Shown here: positions 27,441 to 36,086 of the stretch, in pieces
How the letters are laid out: each line of letters starts with the position of its first letter
How positions within the stretch are numbered: the first letter of the stretch is position 1
NCBI RefSeq assembly: GCF_021502575.1
Contig: NZ_JAKFGN010000002.1
Coordinates: 62,001 to 126,000 of the forward strand
Source: Bradyrhizobium sp. G127
GTDB lineage: Bacteria; Pseudomonadota; Alphaproteobacteria; Rhizobiales; Xanthobacteraceae
Length of the DNA: 64,000 nt
Direction: 5' to 3'
The notes under the pieces: model-generated
Databases searched by the model: none
What the model saw: only the letters and a program-made list of their open reading frames with translations
What the model was told of the DNA's origin: nothing
Program-made: the position numbers and the translations under genes

Positions 27441-28181
27441 ATGACCGCAGCCCCCATCGTCGGCATCTCGGGCCTCAACAAATGGTTCGGCGACTTCCAT
27501 GTGCTGCGCGACATCGACCTCAGCGTCGGGCGCGGCGAGCGCATCGTGATCTGCGGGCCATCGGGCTCCGGCAAATCGACGCTGATCCGCTGCATCAACG
27601 CGCTGGAGGAATTTCAGGAAGGCCGCATCAATGTCGATGGCATCGAGCTTGGGCCGAACCTGCGCCATGTCGATGCCGTGCGCCGCGAAGTCGGCATGGT
27701 GTTCCAGAGCTTCAACCTGTTTCCGCACCTGACCGTGCTGGAGAACTGCACGCTGGCGCCGATCTGGGTGCGCAACATTCCGAAGAAGGACGCGGAAGCG
27801 GCGGCGATGAAGTATCTCGAACGGGTGCGGATTCCCGACAAGGCCAACAAGTATCCCGGCCAGATTTCCGGCGGCCAGCAGCAGCGCGTGGCGATCGCCC
27901 GCGCGCTCACCATGAATCCGAAGGTGATGCTGTTCGACGAGCCGACCTCGGCGCTCGATCCAGAAATGGTCAAGGAGGTGCTCGACACCATGGTGGATCT
28001 GGCCAAGGAGGGCATGACCATGCTGGTGGTCACCCACGAGATGGGTTTCGCGCGCGAGGTCGCCGACCGCGTGGTGTTCATGGACGCCGGGCAGATCATC
28101 GAGGCCAACACGCCGGACCGGTTCTTCTCCAATCCGCAGCACGCGCGGACGAAGCTGTTTCTTAGTCAGATTTTGAGGTGA
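27441..28181 (+). CDS. aapP: General L-amino acid ABC transporter ATP-binding protein
   Basis: 246 residues, a cytoplasmic ATPase. Walker A is GPSGSGKST, the Q-loop is [17 protein letters not shown], the signature is [14 protein letters not shown], Walker B is [14 protein letters not shown], and the switch His is in VVTHEMGFA. Length and motifs are typical of polar amino acid ABC ATPases (GlnQ/AapP). It starts nine bases after aapM and is the last gene of the operon; a palindromic repeat follows. Confidence 0.96.
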   Translation: MTAAPIVGISGLNKWFGDFHVLRDIDLSVGRGERIVICGPSGSGKSTLIRCINALEEFQEGRINVDGIELGPNLRHVDAVRREVGMVFQSFNLFPHLTVLENCTLAPIWVRNIPKKDAEAAAMKYLERVRIPDKANKYPGQISGGQQQRVAIARALTMNPKVMLFDEPTSALDPEMVKEVLDTMVDLAKEGMTMLVVTHEMGFAREVADRVVFMDAGQIIEANTPDRFFSNPQHARTKLFLSQILR

Positions 28182-28201
28182 CAAGGCGGGACGCAAACCC
28201 A

Positions 28202-28312
28202 ACGTCATTCCGGGACGCGTTCTTCACGCGGACCCGGAATCCAGAAAAATTCATCGGAAGCAACAGCGAGATTCCGGGTTCGCTCGCAAGCGCTCGCGCC
28301 CCGGAATGACGT
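28202..28312. repeat. Nested intergenic palindromic repeat, family B
   Basis: The outer arms ACGTCATTCCGGG and CCCGGAATGACGT are perfect over 13 bases. Inside, ACCCGGAATC and GATTCCGGGT form a second perfect stem. It lies between the convergent aapP and cysK genes and could act as a two-way terminator or a REP-like mobile element. Confidence 0.8.
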
Positions 28313-28324
28313 CATTTTAGTCGC

Positions 28325-29365
28325 TCACACCTTCTCGAACGGCGGCTTGATCGTGCTCTTGCGCTCTAGCCAGGCCGGCACCGGCAGGTTCTTCGAGCGA
28401 AGGAAGTCCGGATTGAACAGCTTGGACTGGTAGCGGGTACCATAGTCGCACAGCACGGTCACGATGGTGTGGCCGGGGCCGAGGTCCTTCGCCAGCCGAA
28501 TGGCGCCTGCGATATTCACGCCGGACGAGCCGCCGACGCAGATGCCTTCATGTTCGAGCAGGTCGAACACGATCGGCACCGCTTCCGCGTCTTCGATGAG
28601 ATAGGCCTTGTCGACCTTGATGCCTTCGATAATCGGGGTGAGGCGGCCGAGACCAATGCCTTCGGTGACCGAGCCGCCCTCGGTCGATTTCATCTCGCCG
28701 TGATCGAAGTAGTTGTACATCGCAGCACCGCGCGGATCGGCGACGCCGATCATGATGTCCTTCTTCTTCTCGCGCAGGAACGTCGCAGTGCCCGCAAGCG
28801 TGCCGCCGCTGCCGATCGAGCAGATGAAACCGTCCACCTTGCCGCCGGTCTGCTCCCAGATTTCGGGACCGGTCGAGACGTAATGTGCCTTGCGGTTGTC
28901 GAGATTGTTCCACTGGTCGGCGAACAGCACGCCGTTCTTCTCGGTCTTGCGCAGTTCGTCCGCGAGACGGCGGCCGACATGCTGGTAATTGTTCGGATTG
29001 CTGTATGGCAGCGCCGGCACCTCGACCAGTTCGGCGCCGAGCAGCCGCAGCACGTCCTTCTTTTCCTGGCTCTGCGTTTCCGGGATCACGATGATGGTGC
29101 GGTAGCCGCGCGCGCCTGCGACCAGCGCAAGGCCGATGCCGGTGTTGCCCGCGGTGCTTTCCACCACCAGCCCGCCGGGCTTGAGGTCGCCGCGCTTCTC
29201 CGCCTCGAGGATCATCTGCTTGCCGGCGCGGTCCTTCACCGACTGGCCGGGATTCATGAACTCGGCCTTGCCGAGGATGGTGCAGCCGGTCACTTCGGAT
29301 GCGTGCTTCAGCTTGATGAGCGGGGTATTGCCGATGGCTTCGACGACGTCTTTGCGAATATGCAT
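28325..29365 (-). CDS. cysK: Cysteine synthase A (O-acetylserine sulfhydrylase)
   Basis: 346 residues, a fold-type II PLP enzyme making cysteine from O-acetylserine and sulfide. IGNTPLIKLKHASE is the standard N-terminus, NPGQSVKDRAGKQM carries the PLP lysine (residue 44), ESTAGNTGIGLA binds the substrate carboxylate, and GSGGTLAGTATFLREKK binds the phosphate. The C-terminal part is somewhat longer than E. coli CysK (323). The length overlaps with the core of cystathionine beta-synthase, but no CBS regulatory domain is present. ATG 29365 is chosen; the frame extends 31 codons upstream without similarity. A 16-base palindrome lies just upstream (29390-29405). Confidence 0.92.
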   Translation of the reverse strand: MHIRKDVVEAIGNTPLIKLKHASEVTGCTILGKAEFMNPGQSVKDRAGKQMILEAEKRGDLKPGGLVVESTAGNTGIGLALVAGARGYRTIIVIPETQSQEKKDVLRLLGAELVEVPALPYSNPNNYQHVGRRLADELRKTEKNGVLFADQWNNLDNRKAHYVSTGPEIWEQTGGKVDGFICSIGSGGTLAGTATFLREKKKDIMIGVADPRGAAMYNYFDHGEMKSTEGGSVTEGIGLGRLTPIIEGIKVDKAYLIEDAEAVPIVFDLLEHEGICVGGSSGVNIAGAIRLAKDLGPGHTIVTVLCDYGTRYQSKLFNPDFLRSKNLPVPAWLERKSTIKPPFEKV

Positions 29366-29389
29366 GAGAGCGAAGGACCTGGGACCGGA

Positions 29390-29405
29390 TGTGTCAGGAG
29401 ACACA
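29390..29405. promoter_or_regulatory. Palindrome just upstream of cysK
   Basis: TGTGTC and GACACA surround AGGA, a perfect inverted repeat 25 bases before the cysK start. Its place suits an operator or a 5'-leader hairpin. No binding protein is identified. Confidence 0.45.
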
Positions 29406-29513
29406 GGAAGGGGGCGAATGTCGGCCGCCAAACTAGTGGCCGCCCGCCGATCCGACAAGGGTGAGGCGCGCAGGCGTGATCTGCCTTGGTTTTGAGATGG
29501 TTAGACGTGCTGT

Positions 29514-30761
29514 TTAAGCCGGTTTCGCGAACACGACCTGCCGCACGTCGATATTGCCGGACAGAAATCCGGCTTCGCAATAGGCGAGATAGTATTCCCA
29601 CAGCCGCCGGAACCGCTCGTCGAATCCGAGCGGCATCAGGTTCGGCCACGCCGCGCGGAAATTGTCTCTCCATGTCGCGAGCGTCTTGGCATAATCTTCC
29701 CCGAAAATGCGCTCGCGGACCACGGGAACGCCGAATTTCTCGCCGAGCGACTTCAACACCTGCGGCGACGGCAGCATGCCGCCGGGGAATACATAACGCT
29801 GGATGAAATCGACCTCGCGCCGGTAGGCGTTGAAGAACTTGTCTTGAATGGTGATCGCCTGAATGCCGGCGAAGCCGCCCGGCGCCAGCCGGTCGCGGAG
29901 CTGGGTGAAATATTGCGGCCAGAACTGCTCGCCGACGGCTTCGATCATTTCAATGGAGGCGATCCGGTCATATTGCCCGCGCTCGTCGCGGTAGTCCTGC
30001 AACCGGATCTCGACCTTGTCGCTCAGGCCTGCGGCCTGAATCCTTTTCTGCGCGAAGTCGCGCTGCTCGGTGCTGATGGTCAATCCCACGACCTGCGCGT
30101 CGTAGTTCTTCGCGACATATTCCGCAAAGCCGCCCCAGCCGCAGCCGATTTCCAGAACCTTCTGCCCCGGCTGAAGGTTGATGGCTTCGGCAAGCCGCCG
30201 GTACTTGTTGTGCTGGGCGGCGGTGAGATCCTGCGTGCCGTCCTCGAACAGCGCGGACGAATAGGTCATGCTCGGGTCGAGCCACGCCGAATAGAACGAG
30301 TTGCCGATGTCGTAATGCGCGTAAATGTTGCGCCGCGCCTGCCGTTTCGTGTTGCGATTGAACCAGTGACGTACATGCTGCACGAAACGCGCGATCGGCT
30401 TGCTGCCGAGCATGGTCTGGATCAGATCGTGATTGACGCAGAATATGTAGAGAAACTGCGTCAGGTTCGGCGTGTCCCATTCGCGGCGCAGGTAGGCCTC
30501 GGCAATTCCGATATCGCCGCCGCGGGCCAGCCGCCAGGCGAAGCCGTAACTGTAGATCGTCATCTGTGCGGCGGGGCCGGGCTCCAGCCCGCCGCAGCGC
30601 ACGGTGCGTCCGTCGGGCAGCGTTACGTCCAGCGTGCCGCGCCGCAGTTTCGCTGCGAAGCTGAGTGCGAAACGGACCAGTTTCGGCACGTCCGGAAGGA
30701 CCGCCTCCACATTGTCCGGAGTGAGAACAATGTCGGGGGTCAGGATGATCGGGTCAGACAT
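29514..30761 (-). CDS. cfa: Cyclopropane-fatty-acyl-phospholipid synthase family methyltransferase
   Basis: 415 residues. The SAM-binding motif VLEIGCGWGGFAEYVAK is clear, preceded by HYDIGNSFYSAWLDPSMTYSSALF, which is the Cfa lipid-binding block, and followed by IEMIEAVGEQFWPQYF. Cfa-type enzymes add a methylene bridge or methyl group from SAM to unsaturated acyl chains of membrane phospholipids. It is the last of three same-strand genes (FAD oxidoreductase, DUF1365, cfa) with gaps of 3 and 12 bases. That cluster is seen in many proteobacteria, in some under stress sigma-factor control. Whether it makes cyclopropane, methyl or furan fatty acids cannot be told from the sequence. Confidence 0.92.
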   Translation of the reverse strand: MSDPIILTPDIVLTPDNVEAVLPDVPKLVRFALSFAAKLRRGTLDVTLPDGRTVRCGGLEPGPAAQMTIYSYGFAWRLARGGDIGIAEAYLRREWDTPNLTQFLYIFCVNHDLIQTMLGSKPIARFVQHVRHWFNRNTKRQARRNIYAHYDIGNSFYSAWLDPSMTYSSALFEDGTQDLTAAQHNKYRRLAEAINLQPGQKVLEIGCGWGGFAEYVAKNYDAQVVGLTISTEQRDFAQKRIQAAGLSDKVEIRLQDYRDERGQYDRIASIEMIEAVGEQFWPQYFTQLRDRLAPGGFAGIQAITIQDKFFNAYRREVDFIQRYVFPGGMLPSPQVLKSLGEKFGVPVVRERIFGEDYAKTLATWRDNFRAAWPNLMPLGFDERFRRLWEYYLAYCEAGFLSGNIDVRQVVFAKPA

Positions 30762-30773
30762 CGCGCAATTCCG

Positions 30774-31610
30774 TCAGTGTGATATGGCCCTGTGTCCAAA
30801 TCTTCTGCTCGCGTGTGTCGGCCGTTCGTGCGCCGAATTATCTTTCGCTGTTGGTCTTGGAACAAGTCTCGCGCCTTTGAGCCAAAGACGCAAGGCTTCC
30901 CAATGAATCGCTGCGATGATTTTGAATGTCACCAACGGCAGTGCAGCGAAAGTTGTCAGCAGCGCGCCCGAGGTCAGCCGCCGCCGCGCGCCGCTGAACG
31001 TGGCCGACAAAAGCGGCCCGTCCTGATCCGATTCCAGGATGCGCAGTTTCACGCCGTCTCCCGGCGGCACGATCCGGAAGTGATAGCGCATCGCCATATC
31101 GATGAAGGGCGAGACGTAGAACAGCTTGTCCTGCTCCTGTCGGACGCCGGACGCGCTGATCTGGTCGGGCGTGACGGGTAGAGCATAGGAGTGGATGTCG
31201 CCGAAGGTGTTGCGGACCTCGTAGATCAGCATCGCCAGCGCGCCATCGGCCCGGCTGCAGAAATACACCGACAGCGGATTGAAGGTGTAACCAAGGAGCC
31301 GCGGATAGCACAGCAGCCGGACTTTTCCGCCGGTGAGATCGATTCCGTGCTCGGCTGCGCAGTGCTGCACATAGGATCGCAGCGGCGATCCGTCGCGCTC
31401 GCCGTGATCGGCCTCGTGAAAGCTGTAGAGCGCCGCCCGGTTGACGCCGAACAACCGGGACTGCCGGTCCGCTTCGTCGAGCCGGTCGAGGTCGATCAGC
31501 AGACTCATGACCTTGTAGCTGAAGCGATGGCTCATTGGTTTGAGCCGCGCATGCATGACGTTGCCGACATACAGCGCCGCCGCATCATCCATGTGCGCCT
31601 TGTCCGGCAT
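30774..31610 (-). CDS. DUF1365 domain protein
   Basis: 278 residues, soluble with perhaps one C-terminal hydrophobic patch (LLTTFAALPLVTFKIIAAIHW). It begins LYVGNVMHARLKPMSHRFSYKVMSLLIDLDRL, then GGKVRLLCYPRLLGYTFNPLSVYFC and FYVSPFIDMAMRYHFRI, all typical of DUF1365. The function is unknown, but the gene is nearly always adjacent to a Cfa-like methyltransferase and an FAD oxidoreductase, as here, so it probably takes part in the same fatty-acid modification. Three bases separate it from the upstream gene. Confidence 0.88.
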   Translation of the reverse strand: MPDKAHMDDAAALYVGNVMHARLKPMSHRFSYKVMSLLIDLDRLDEADRQSRLFGVNRAALYSFHEADHGERDGSPLRSYVQHCAAEHGIDLTGGKVRLLCYPRLLGYTFNPLSVYFCSRADGALAMLIYEVRNTFGDIHSYALPVTPDQISASGVRQEQDKLFYVSPFIDMAMRYHFRIVPPGDGVKLRILESDQDGPLLSATFSGARRRLTSGALLTTFAALPLVTFKIIAAIHWEALRLWLKGARLVPRPTAKDNSAHERPTHASRRFGHRAISH

Positions 31611-31613
31611 GAT

Positions 31614-32927
31614 CTACTCCGCTGCCTGCGCAAGCTCTTCGGGCGACTGCCGCCAAGGGACCGACGCTCCCAGCGCGTCCGCGACCGCGAGACCCGCGCG
31701 CAGCCCGTCCTCATGAAACCCGTAGCCGGTCCATGCGCCGCAGAACCAGGTGTGACGCTTGCCCTGAATCTCCGGCAGCCGCTTCTGCGCTGCAAAAGCG
31801 GCGGCGTCGTATTGCGGATGATCGCACAGGTAGCGCCCGAAGGTCAGGGCAGGGTCGGGAGCGAACGGCGGATTGAGGCTGACGAACAGCGGCATCGAGT
31901 CGTCGATCCCCTGCAGCGGATTCATCCAGTAGGTCACCGCGACGTCGTTGACCGGCGTGCCGTGGCGTTTCCAGCGCAAAAAATTCCAGGACGCCCAGGC
32001 GCGTTTGCGCTTTGGCATCAGCCGCGGATCGCGGTGCAGATAGACGGTGTTCGGCGCATAGCGGATGTCGCCGAGCACGCGGCGCTCATTGGCATCGGCA
32101 TCCGCCAGCATCGCCAGCGCCTGATCGCTGTGGGATGCGATGACGACGTGGTCGTAGGTGTCGGTGCGGCCGTGGCTGTCATCAACCACAACGCCATGCG
32201 CAGTGCGCCGGATCGAGGTCACGGCGCAGCCGAGGCGAATGCGGTCCCGGAACGAGGCGGTGAGCCTGTCGACATAGACATGGCTGCCGCCCTTGATCGA
32301 GCGCCATGTCGGGCGATCGTATTGCAGCAGGCGATGATTGCTGAAGAACGCGACGAAGTTTTCCGCCGGAAAATCGAGAATGCGGTCGGCCGGCGCCGAC
32401 CAGATCGCCGCGCCCATCGGCGCGAGGTAGTCCGACAGCAGGCGCGGCGCAAATCCGCGCATCGTGAAATACGCGCCGAGCGACAGGTTCTGCAGCGTCC
32501 CGTCGGCTTGATCCTTCACGCTCATCTCGTTGAAGGCGAGGATGTCACGCAGCATCCACAGATAGGAGGGGGAGAGCAGGTTGCGCGGCTGCGCGAACAG
32601 GCCTTTCGCGGTCTGCGGCCAGGTATCGCCGCCGCCCTTCCATTCGAATCGCCCGCCGTCGGCGGTGACGGCAAAGCTCATGCAGCTTTCGACCGTCTCG
32701 ACGCCGAGATGGGCGAGCATGGCGGTGAAATCCGGGTAGTTGAGTTCGTTGTAGACGATGAAGCCGGTGTCGACGGCGACCGGTGTTCCATCATAGTCGA
32801 CGGTGACGGTGTGGCTGTGGCCGCCAGGGCGAAGTTCGCGCTCGTACACCGTCACCGGGTATCGCTGTGACAACGCCCAGGCTGCGGCATTGCCGGCAAT
32901 TCCCGTTCCAATGATCGCGACGCGCAT
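31614..32927 (-). CDS. FAD-dependent NAD(P)-binding oxidoreductase (amine-oxidase/desaturase-like)
   Basis: 437 residues. A Rossmann dinucleotide motif opens the protein (VAIIGTGIAGNAAAWAL), followed by ERELRPGGHSHTVTVDYDG and VDTGFIVYNELNYPDF. The C-terminal FCGAWTGYGFHEDGLRAG is the second FAD contact. This family (COG2907) is related to phytoene desaturases and amine oxidases and occurs with DUF1365 and Cfa genes. A role in oxidising or desaturating acyl chains before or after methylation is a reasonable inference. ATG 32927 with GGGGG upstream is chosen, and the Rossmann motif starts right at it. The 62 upstream in-frame codons look non-coding. Confidence 0.85.
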   Translation of the reverse strand: MRVAIIGTGIAGNAAAWALSQRYPVTVYERELRPGGHSHTVTVDYDGTPVAVDTGFIVYNELNYPDFTAMLAHLGVETVESCMSFAVTADGGRFEWKGGGDTWPQTAKGLFAQPRNLLSPSYLWMLRDILAFNEMSVKDQADGTLQNLSLGAYFTMRGFAPRLLSDYLAPMGAAIWSAPADRILDFPAENFVAFFSNHRLLQYDRPTWRSIKGGSHVYVDRLTASFRDRIRLGCAVTSIRRTAHGVVVDDSHGRTDTYDHVVIASHSDQALAMLADADANERRVLGDIRYAPNTVYLHRDPRLMPKRKRAWASWNFLRWKRHGTPVNDVAVTYWMNPLQGIDDSMPLFVSLNPPFAPDPALTFGRYLCDHPQYDAAAFAAQKRLPEIQGKRHTWFCGAWTGYGFHEDGLRAGLAVADALGASVPWRQSPEELAQAAE

Positions 32928-33189
32928 TCCAAAGCCCCCGTTGCACCAGAGGCTTGAGCTACGGGGCGGTTTGGCCGAAGTTTCAAAGACTTCGAATGTT
33001 CGGCCAAATCCCGATCGAACATGAAATCTTCGTAAGGCCGATTCGGCCTCGGGCCCGATGAAGGCACGGAACCCCAGCATTTTCAGGCCTAACTGCGATT
33101 CCGGGTGTGACACCGAAGGAACACAGGTCGCTTTTGTCTTGGGGGCCGCGCCGGAACGTCCCTGTCCGCAGCCGGAACAGCCCGCTAGA

Positions 33190-34707
33190 ATGGGATTCTG
33201 GCTCTATGGAGAAGTGTGCGCCCCGGTGTTCGAGTTCCCCCTCCAGGTAAGGCGTGGCGTTGTCCCGTCGCCTCCGCTCGCCCTGTGCGCCGCATTCGCG
33301 ATGGCTGTCACTCTGAGCGGCTGCATTGTCACGTCCGATCTGCCCGATCCGGCGCTGGACGTGCCCGCCGTCTACAAGGAGGCGACGGGTTCCGCCCAGG
33401 ACAAGCCACCGACGCTGGACTGGTGGCGCGGCTTCCGCTCCCGGGAGCTGACCGTCCTGATGGAAGAGGCGCAGACCGTCAATCTGGACATCGCCGCCGC
33501 CGTCGCCCGCATCCGGCAGGCGGACGCGCTGGCGCAGACCGCAGGGGCCGCGCTGCTGCCAAGTCTGACGGGAAGTTTTTCCGGCTCGCGGTCGCGCTCG
33601 TCGAGCAACACCGGCGTGGTGACGTCGGGCAGTACGATCGGCGGCCGCGGCGAAGTCACGAATCATAGCGCTTCGCTCAGCGCGAGCTACGAGATCGATT
33701 TCTGGGGCAAGAACCGCGACGCCCTGCTGGCGGCGGAAGAAACCGCCAACGCCAACCGCTTCGACCGCGACGTGGTGGCGCTCACCACGCTCGCCAGCGT
33801 CGCCACGGCCTATTTCAACGTGGTCGCCTCGCAGGACCGCATCGCCATCGCCACGCGCAACATCGCCAGCGCGCAGCGCATTTACGATGCGATCAAGGCG
33901 CGGGTCGATGCAGGCACCGGCTCGGACCTCGATCTGGCGCAGCAGGAAAGCCTGCTCGCAAATCAAAAAGCATCTGTGCCGCCGCTGCGGCAGGCGCTGG
34001 CACAGAATGAAAACATTCTGGCCACGCTGGTGGCGCGCCCGCCGGAGCGCGTGCGGCTGACCGGCGGATCGCTCGGAAAAATCGCCGTGCCGCGCGTGAC
34101 CCCCGGTTTGCCGTCGGAATTGCTGACCCAGCGCCCGGACATCCGGCGTCAGGAAAATCAACTGGCCTCAGCAACAGCAAACGTCGGCAGCGCGCGGGCG
34201 CAGTTCTTTCCGAGCATTCAACTGACCGGGCAGGGCGGCTACCAGAGCGCGCAACTGGCGATGCTGTTCACGCCGCAATCGGCGTTCTTCAACGTCGCCG
34301 CCGGACTGACGCAGCCGATCTTCGACGCCGGCCGTATCCAGGCTAACTTTGACCTGCAGCAGGCGCGGCAGGACGAACTGCTGCAAACCTATCGCAAGAC
34401 CGTGGTGTCGGCCTTCGCCGATGTGGACACGGCGCTCGCCACCATCAAGCAGGCCAACGAGCGGCTGCGGCTGCAGCGTACCGTGGTCGCGGCGTCCCGC
34501 CGGGCGTTCGAACTGTCCGAACGGCAGCTTCGCGCCGGCACGGCTGACATCGTAACTGTGCTAAACACGCAGCAGACACTATTTCAGGCTGAAGATTCGC
34601 TGGCGCAGTTCCAACTCGCCCAGTTGCTTGCAGTCGTCACTCTCTATCAGGCATTGGGCGGCGGCTGGTCGCCAAGAACAACAGAAGGGCCTGCGGATGC
34701 TCTTTAA
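33190..34707 (+). CDS. RND efflux outer-membrane lipoprotein, NodT/OprM family
   Basis: About 505 residues from ATG 33190; a GTG at 33226 is also possible. A hydrophobic signal ends in the lipobox LSGC (context AMAVTLSGCIV), so the mature protein is lipidated. Two OEP repeats follow; LDWWRGFRSRELTVLMEEA is the usual N-terminal block and VPRVTPGLPSELLTQRPDIRRQE the central one. It forms the trimeric outer-membrane channel of the pump encoded downstream. Its last 11 bases overlap the adaptor gene. First gene of a four-gene operon and divergent from the FAD oxidoreductase. Confidence 0.93.
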   Translation: MGFWLYGEVCAPVFEFPLQVRRGVVPSPPLALCAAFAMAVTLSGCIVTSDLPDPALDVPAVYKEATGSAQDKPPTLDWWRGFRSRELTVLMEEAQTVNLDIAAAVARIRQADALAQTAGAALLPSLTGSFSGSRSRSSSNTGVVTSGSTIGGRGEVTNHSASLSASYEIDFWGKNRDALLAAEETANANRFDRDVVALTTLASVATAYFNVVASQDRIAIATRNIASAQRIYDAIKARVDAGTGSDLDLAQQESLLANQKASVPPLRQALAQNENILATLVARPPERVRLTGGSLGKIAVPRVTPGLPSELLTQRPDIRRQENQLASATANVGSARAQFFPSIQLTGQGGYQSAQLAMLFTPQSAFFNVAAGLTQPIFDAGRIQANFDLQQARQDELLQTYRKTVVSAFADVDTALATIKQANERLRLQRTVVAASRRAFELSERQLRAGTADIVTVLNTQQTLFQAEDSLAQFQLAQLLAVVTLYQALGGGWSPRTTEGPADAL

Positions 34708-36052
34708 GCCCGAGCTGAACGAAAAGGCCAAAGCGGCCGGCGAAGGCGTTGCACGCGTGGCGTCGGGCGCGCGGCGGCGAACCGTGTCGATCGCGGTGTG
34801 GCTGCTGATCATCGGCGGCCTCGGCTACATCGCCTGGACCTACTTCAAGCCGACGCAGACCGCGACCCGAACGCGGCCCGATCTCGCGATCCCGGTGCTC
34901 GCCGCGATGCCGCGGATCGAGGACGTGCCGGTCTATCTCGACGGCGTCGGCACCGTGCGCGCGCTCAACAATGTGACGGTGCGTGCGCAGGTGAGCGGCA
35001 AGCTGCTGTCGGTGAATTTCAAGGAAGGCCAGGACGTCAAGGCAGGCGATGTGCTCGCCGAAATCGATCCGGCGATCTATCAGGCCCAGTACGATCAGGC
35101 GGTGGCCAAGAAGGCGCAGGACGAAGCGACGCTCGCGAATGCGCGGATGGATCTGGTCCGCTATCAGCAACTGGCGACGGCCAAGGCCGGCTCGGCGCAG
35201 CAGGCCGATACTCAGAAGTCGCTGGTGGCGCAGCTTGAGGCGCAGGTGAAGTCGGATCAGGCGGCCATCGACAATGCGCAGGCTACCCTCAGCTACACCA
35301 AAGTTGTCGCGCCGTTGTCGGGCCGCGCCGGCCTGCGCCAGGTCGATCAAGGCAACATCGTTCAGCCATCGGATGCGACGGGCGTGGTGGTGATCACGCA
35401 ACTGCAGCCGATCGCGGTCCAGTTCAGCCTGCCGCAGCAGCAGATCGTTCGCGTCAACGCCGCGTCGGCGGCGGGCGCGTTGTCCGTCGACGTGTTTGGC
35501 AACGACGGCAGGACCGTGGTCGATACCGGCAAGGTGACCGGCATGGACAACCAGGTCGACCAGACCACGGGCACGGTGAAGGTCAAGGCGGAGTTTCCCA
35601 ACGCCAGCTTCCAGCTCTGGCCGGGACAGTTCGTCAACGTGCGCCTCAAGGTGCAGACGCTCGACAAGGCCCTCGTGGTGCCGACCGCCGCGGTTCAGCG
35701 CGGCCCGGCCGGCACGTTCGTCTATGTCATCGGCGAGAACGACATCGTGTCGGCGCGCACGGTCAAGGTCACGCAGCAGACCGAGACCAATGCCGTGATC
35801 GCCTCGGGCATCACGGTCCAGGATCAGGTGGTGACGACCGGCTTCGCCAACCTGTCCGAAGGCGCGAAGGTCACGATCAGCAAGGATTATCAGGCGCCGA
35901 CGCCGGACCTCGCACCACGCCGGCAGAAAGGCCCTCCCGGCGAAAAAGGCCAGCGCGGCGAGAAGGGCGAACGCCGGGGTCAGAAGGAGCAGGGGGCCTC
36001 TCCGCAAGGCGGACAACAACCGGCGGGCGGCGGCGCGAAAGCGCCGCAGTGA
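34697..36052 (+). CDS. RND efflux periplasmic adaptor subunit (MdtA-like)
   Basis: 451 residues. A membrane anchor (TVSIAVWLLIIGGLGYIAW) is followed by the lipoyl half-domains (VRAQVSGKLLSVNFKEGQDV), a coiled-coil hairpin (residues about 125-190), a beta-barrel and a membrane-proximal domain. It bridges the inner-membrane pumps and the outer-membrane channel. The start overlaps the previous gene by 11 bases and has AGAAGGGC upstream. The C-terminal tail of about 45 residues is unusual: it contains five Gly-X-Y triplets (GPPGEKGQRGEKGER) and then a Gln/Gly/Ala-rich end, a collagen-like stretch not part of the adaptor fold. Confidence 0.93.
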   Translation: MLFKPELNEKAKAAGEGVARVASGARRRTVSIAVWLLIIGGLGYIAWTYFKPTQTATRTRPDLAIPVLAAMPRIEDVPVYLDGVGTVRALNNVTVRAQVSGKLLSVNFKEGQDVKAGDVLAEIDPAIYQAQYDQAVAKKAQDEATLANARMDLVRYQQLATAKAGSAQQADTQKSLVAQLEAQVKSDQAAIDNAQATLSYTKVVAPLSGRAGLRQVDQGNIVQPSDATGVVVITQLQPIAVQFSLPQQQIVRVNAASAAGALSVDVFGNDGRTVVDTGKVTGMDNQVDQTTGTVKVKAEFPNASFQLWPGQFVNVRLKVQTLDKALVVPTAAVQRGPAGTFVYVIGENDIVSARTVKVTQQTETNAVIASGITVQDQVVTTGFANLSEGAKVTISKDYQAPTPDLAPRRQKGPPGEKGQRGEKGERRGQKEQGASPQGGQQPAGGGAKAPQ

Positions 36053-36086
36053 TCCCGTCTGACGCAAAACCTGTGAGCGCGCGACG

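Noticed and set aside
28325-29365. Cystathionine beta-synthase instead of cysteine synthase
   Set aside because: The catalytic core is shared, but there is no C-terminal CBS pair. The N-terminal IGNTPLIKL start and the length fit cysteine synthase better.
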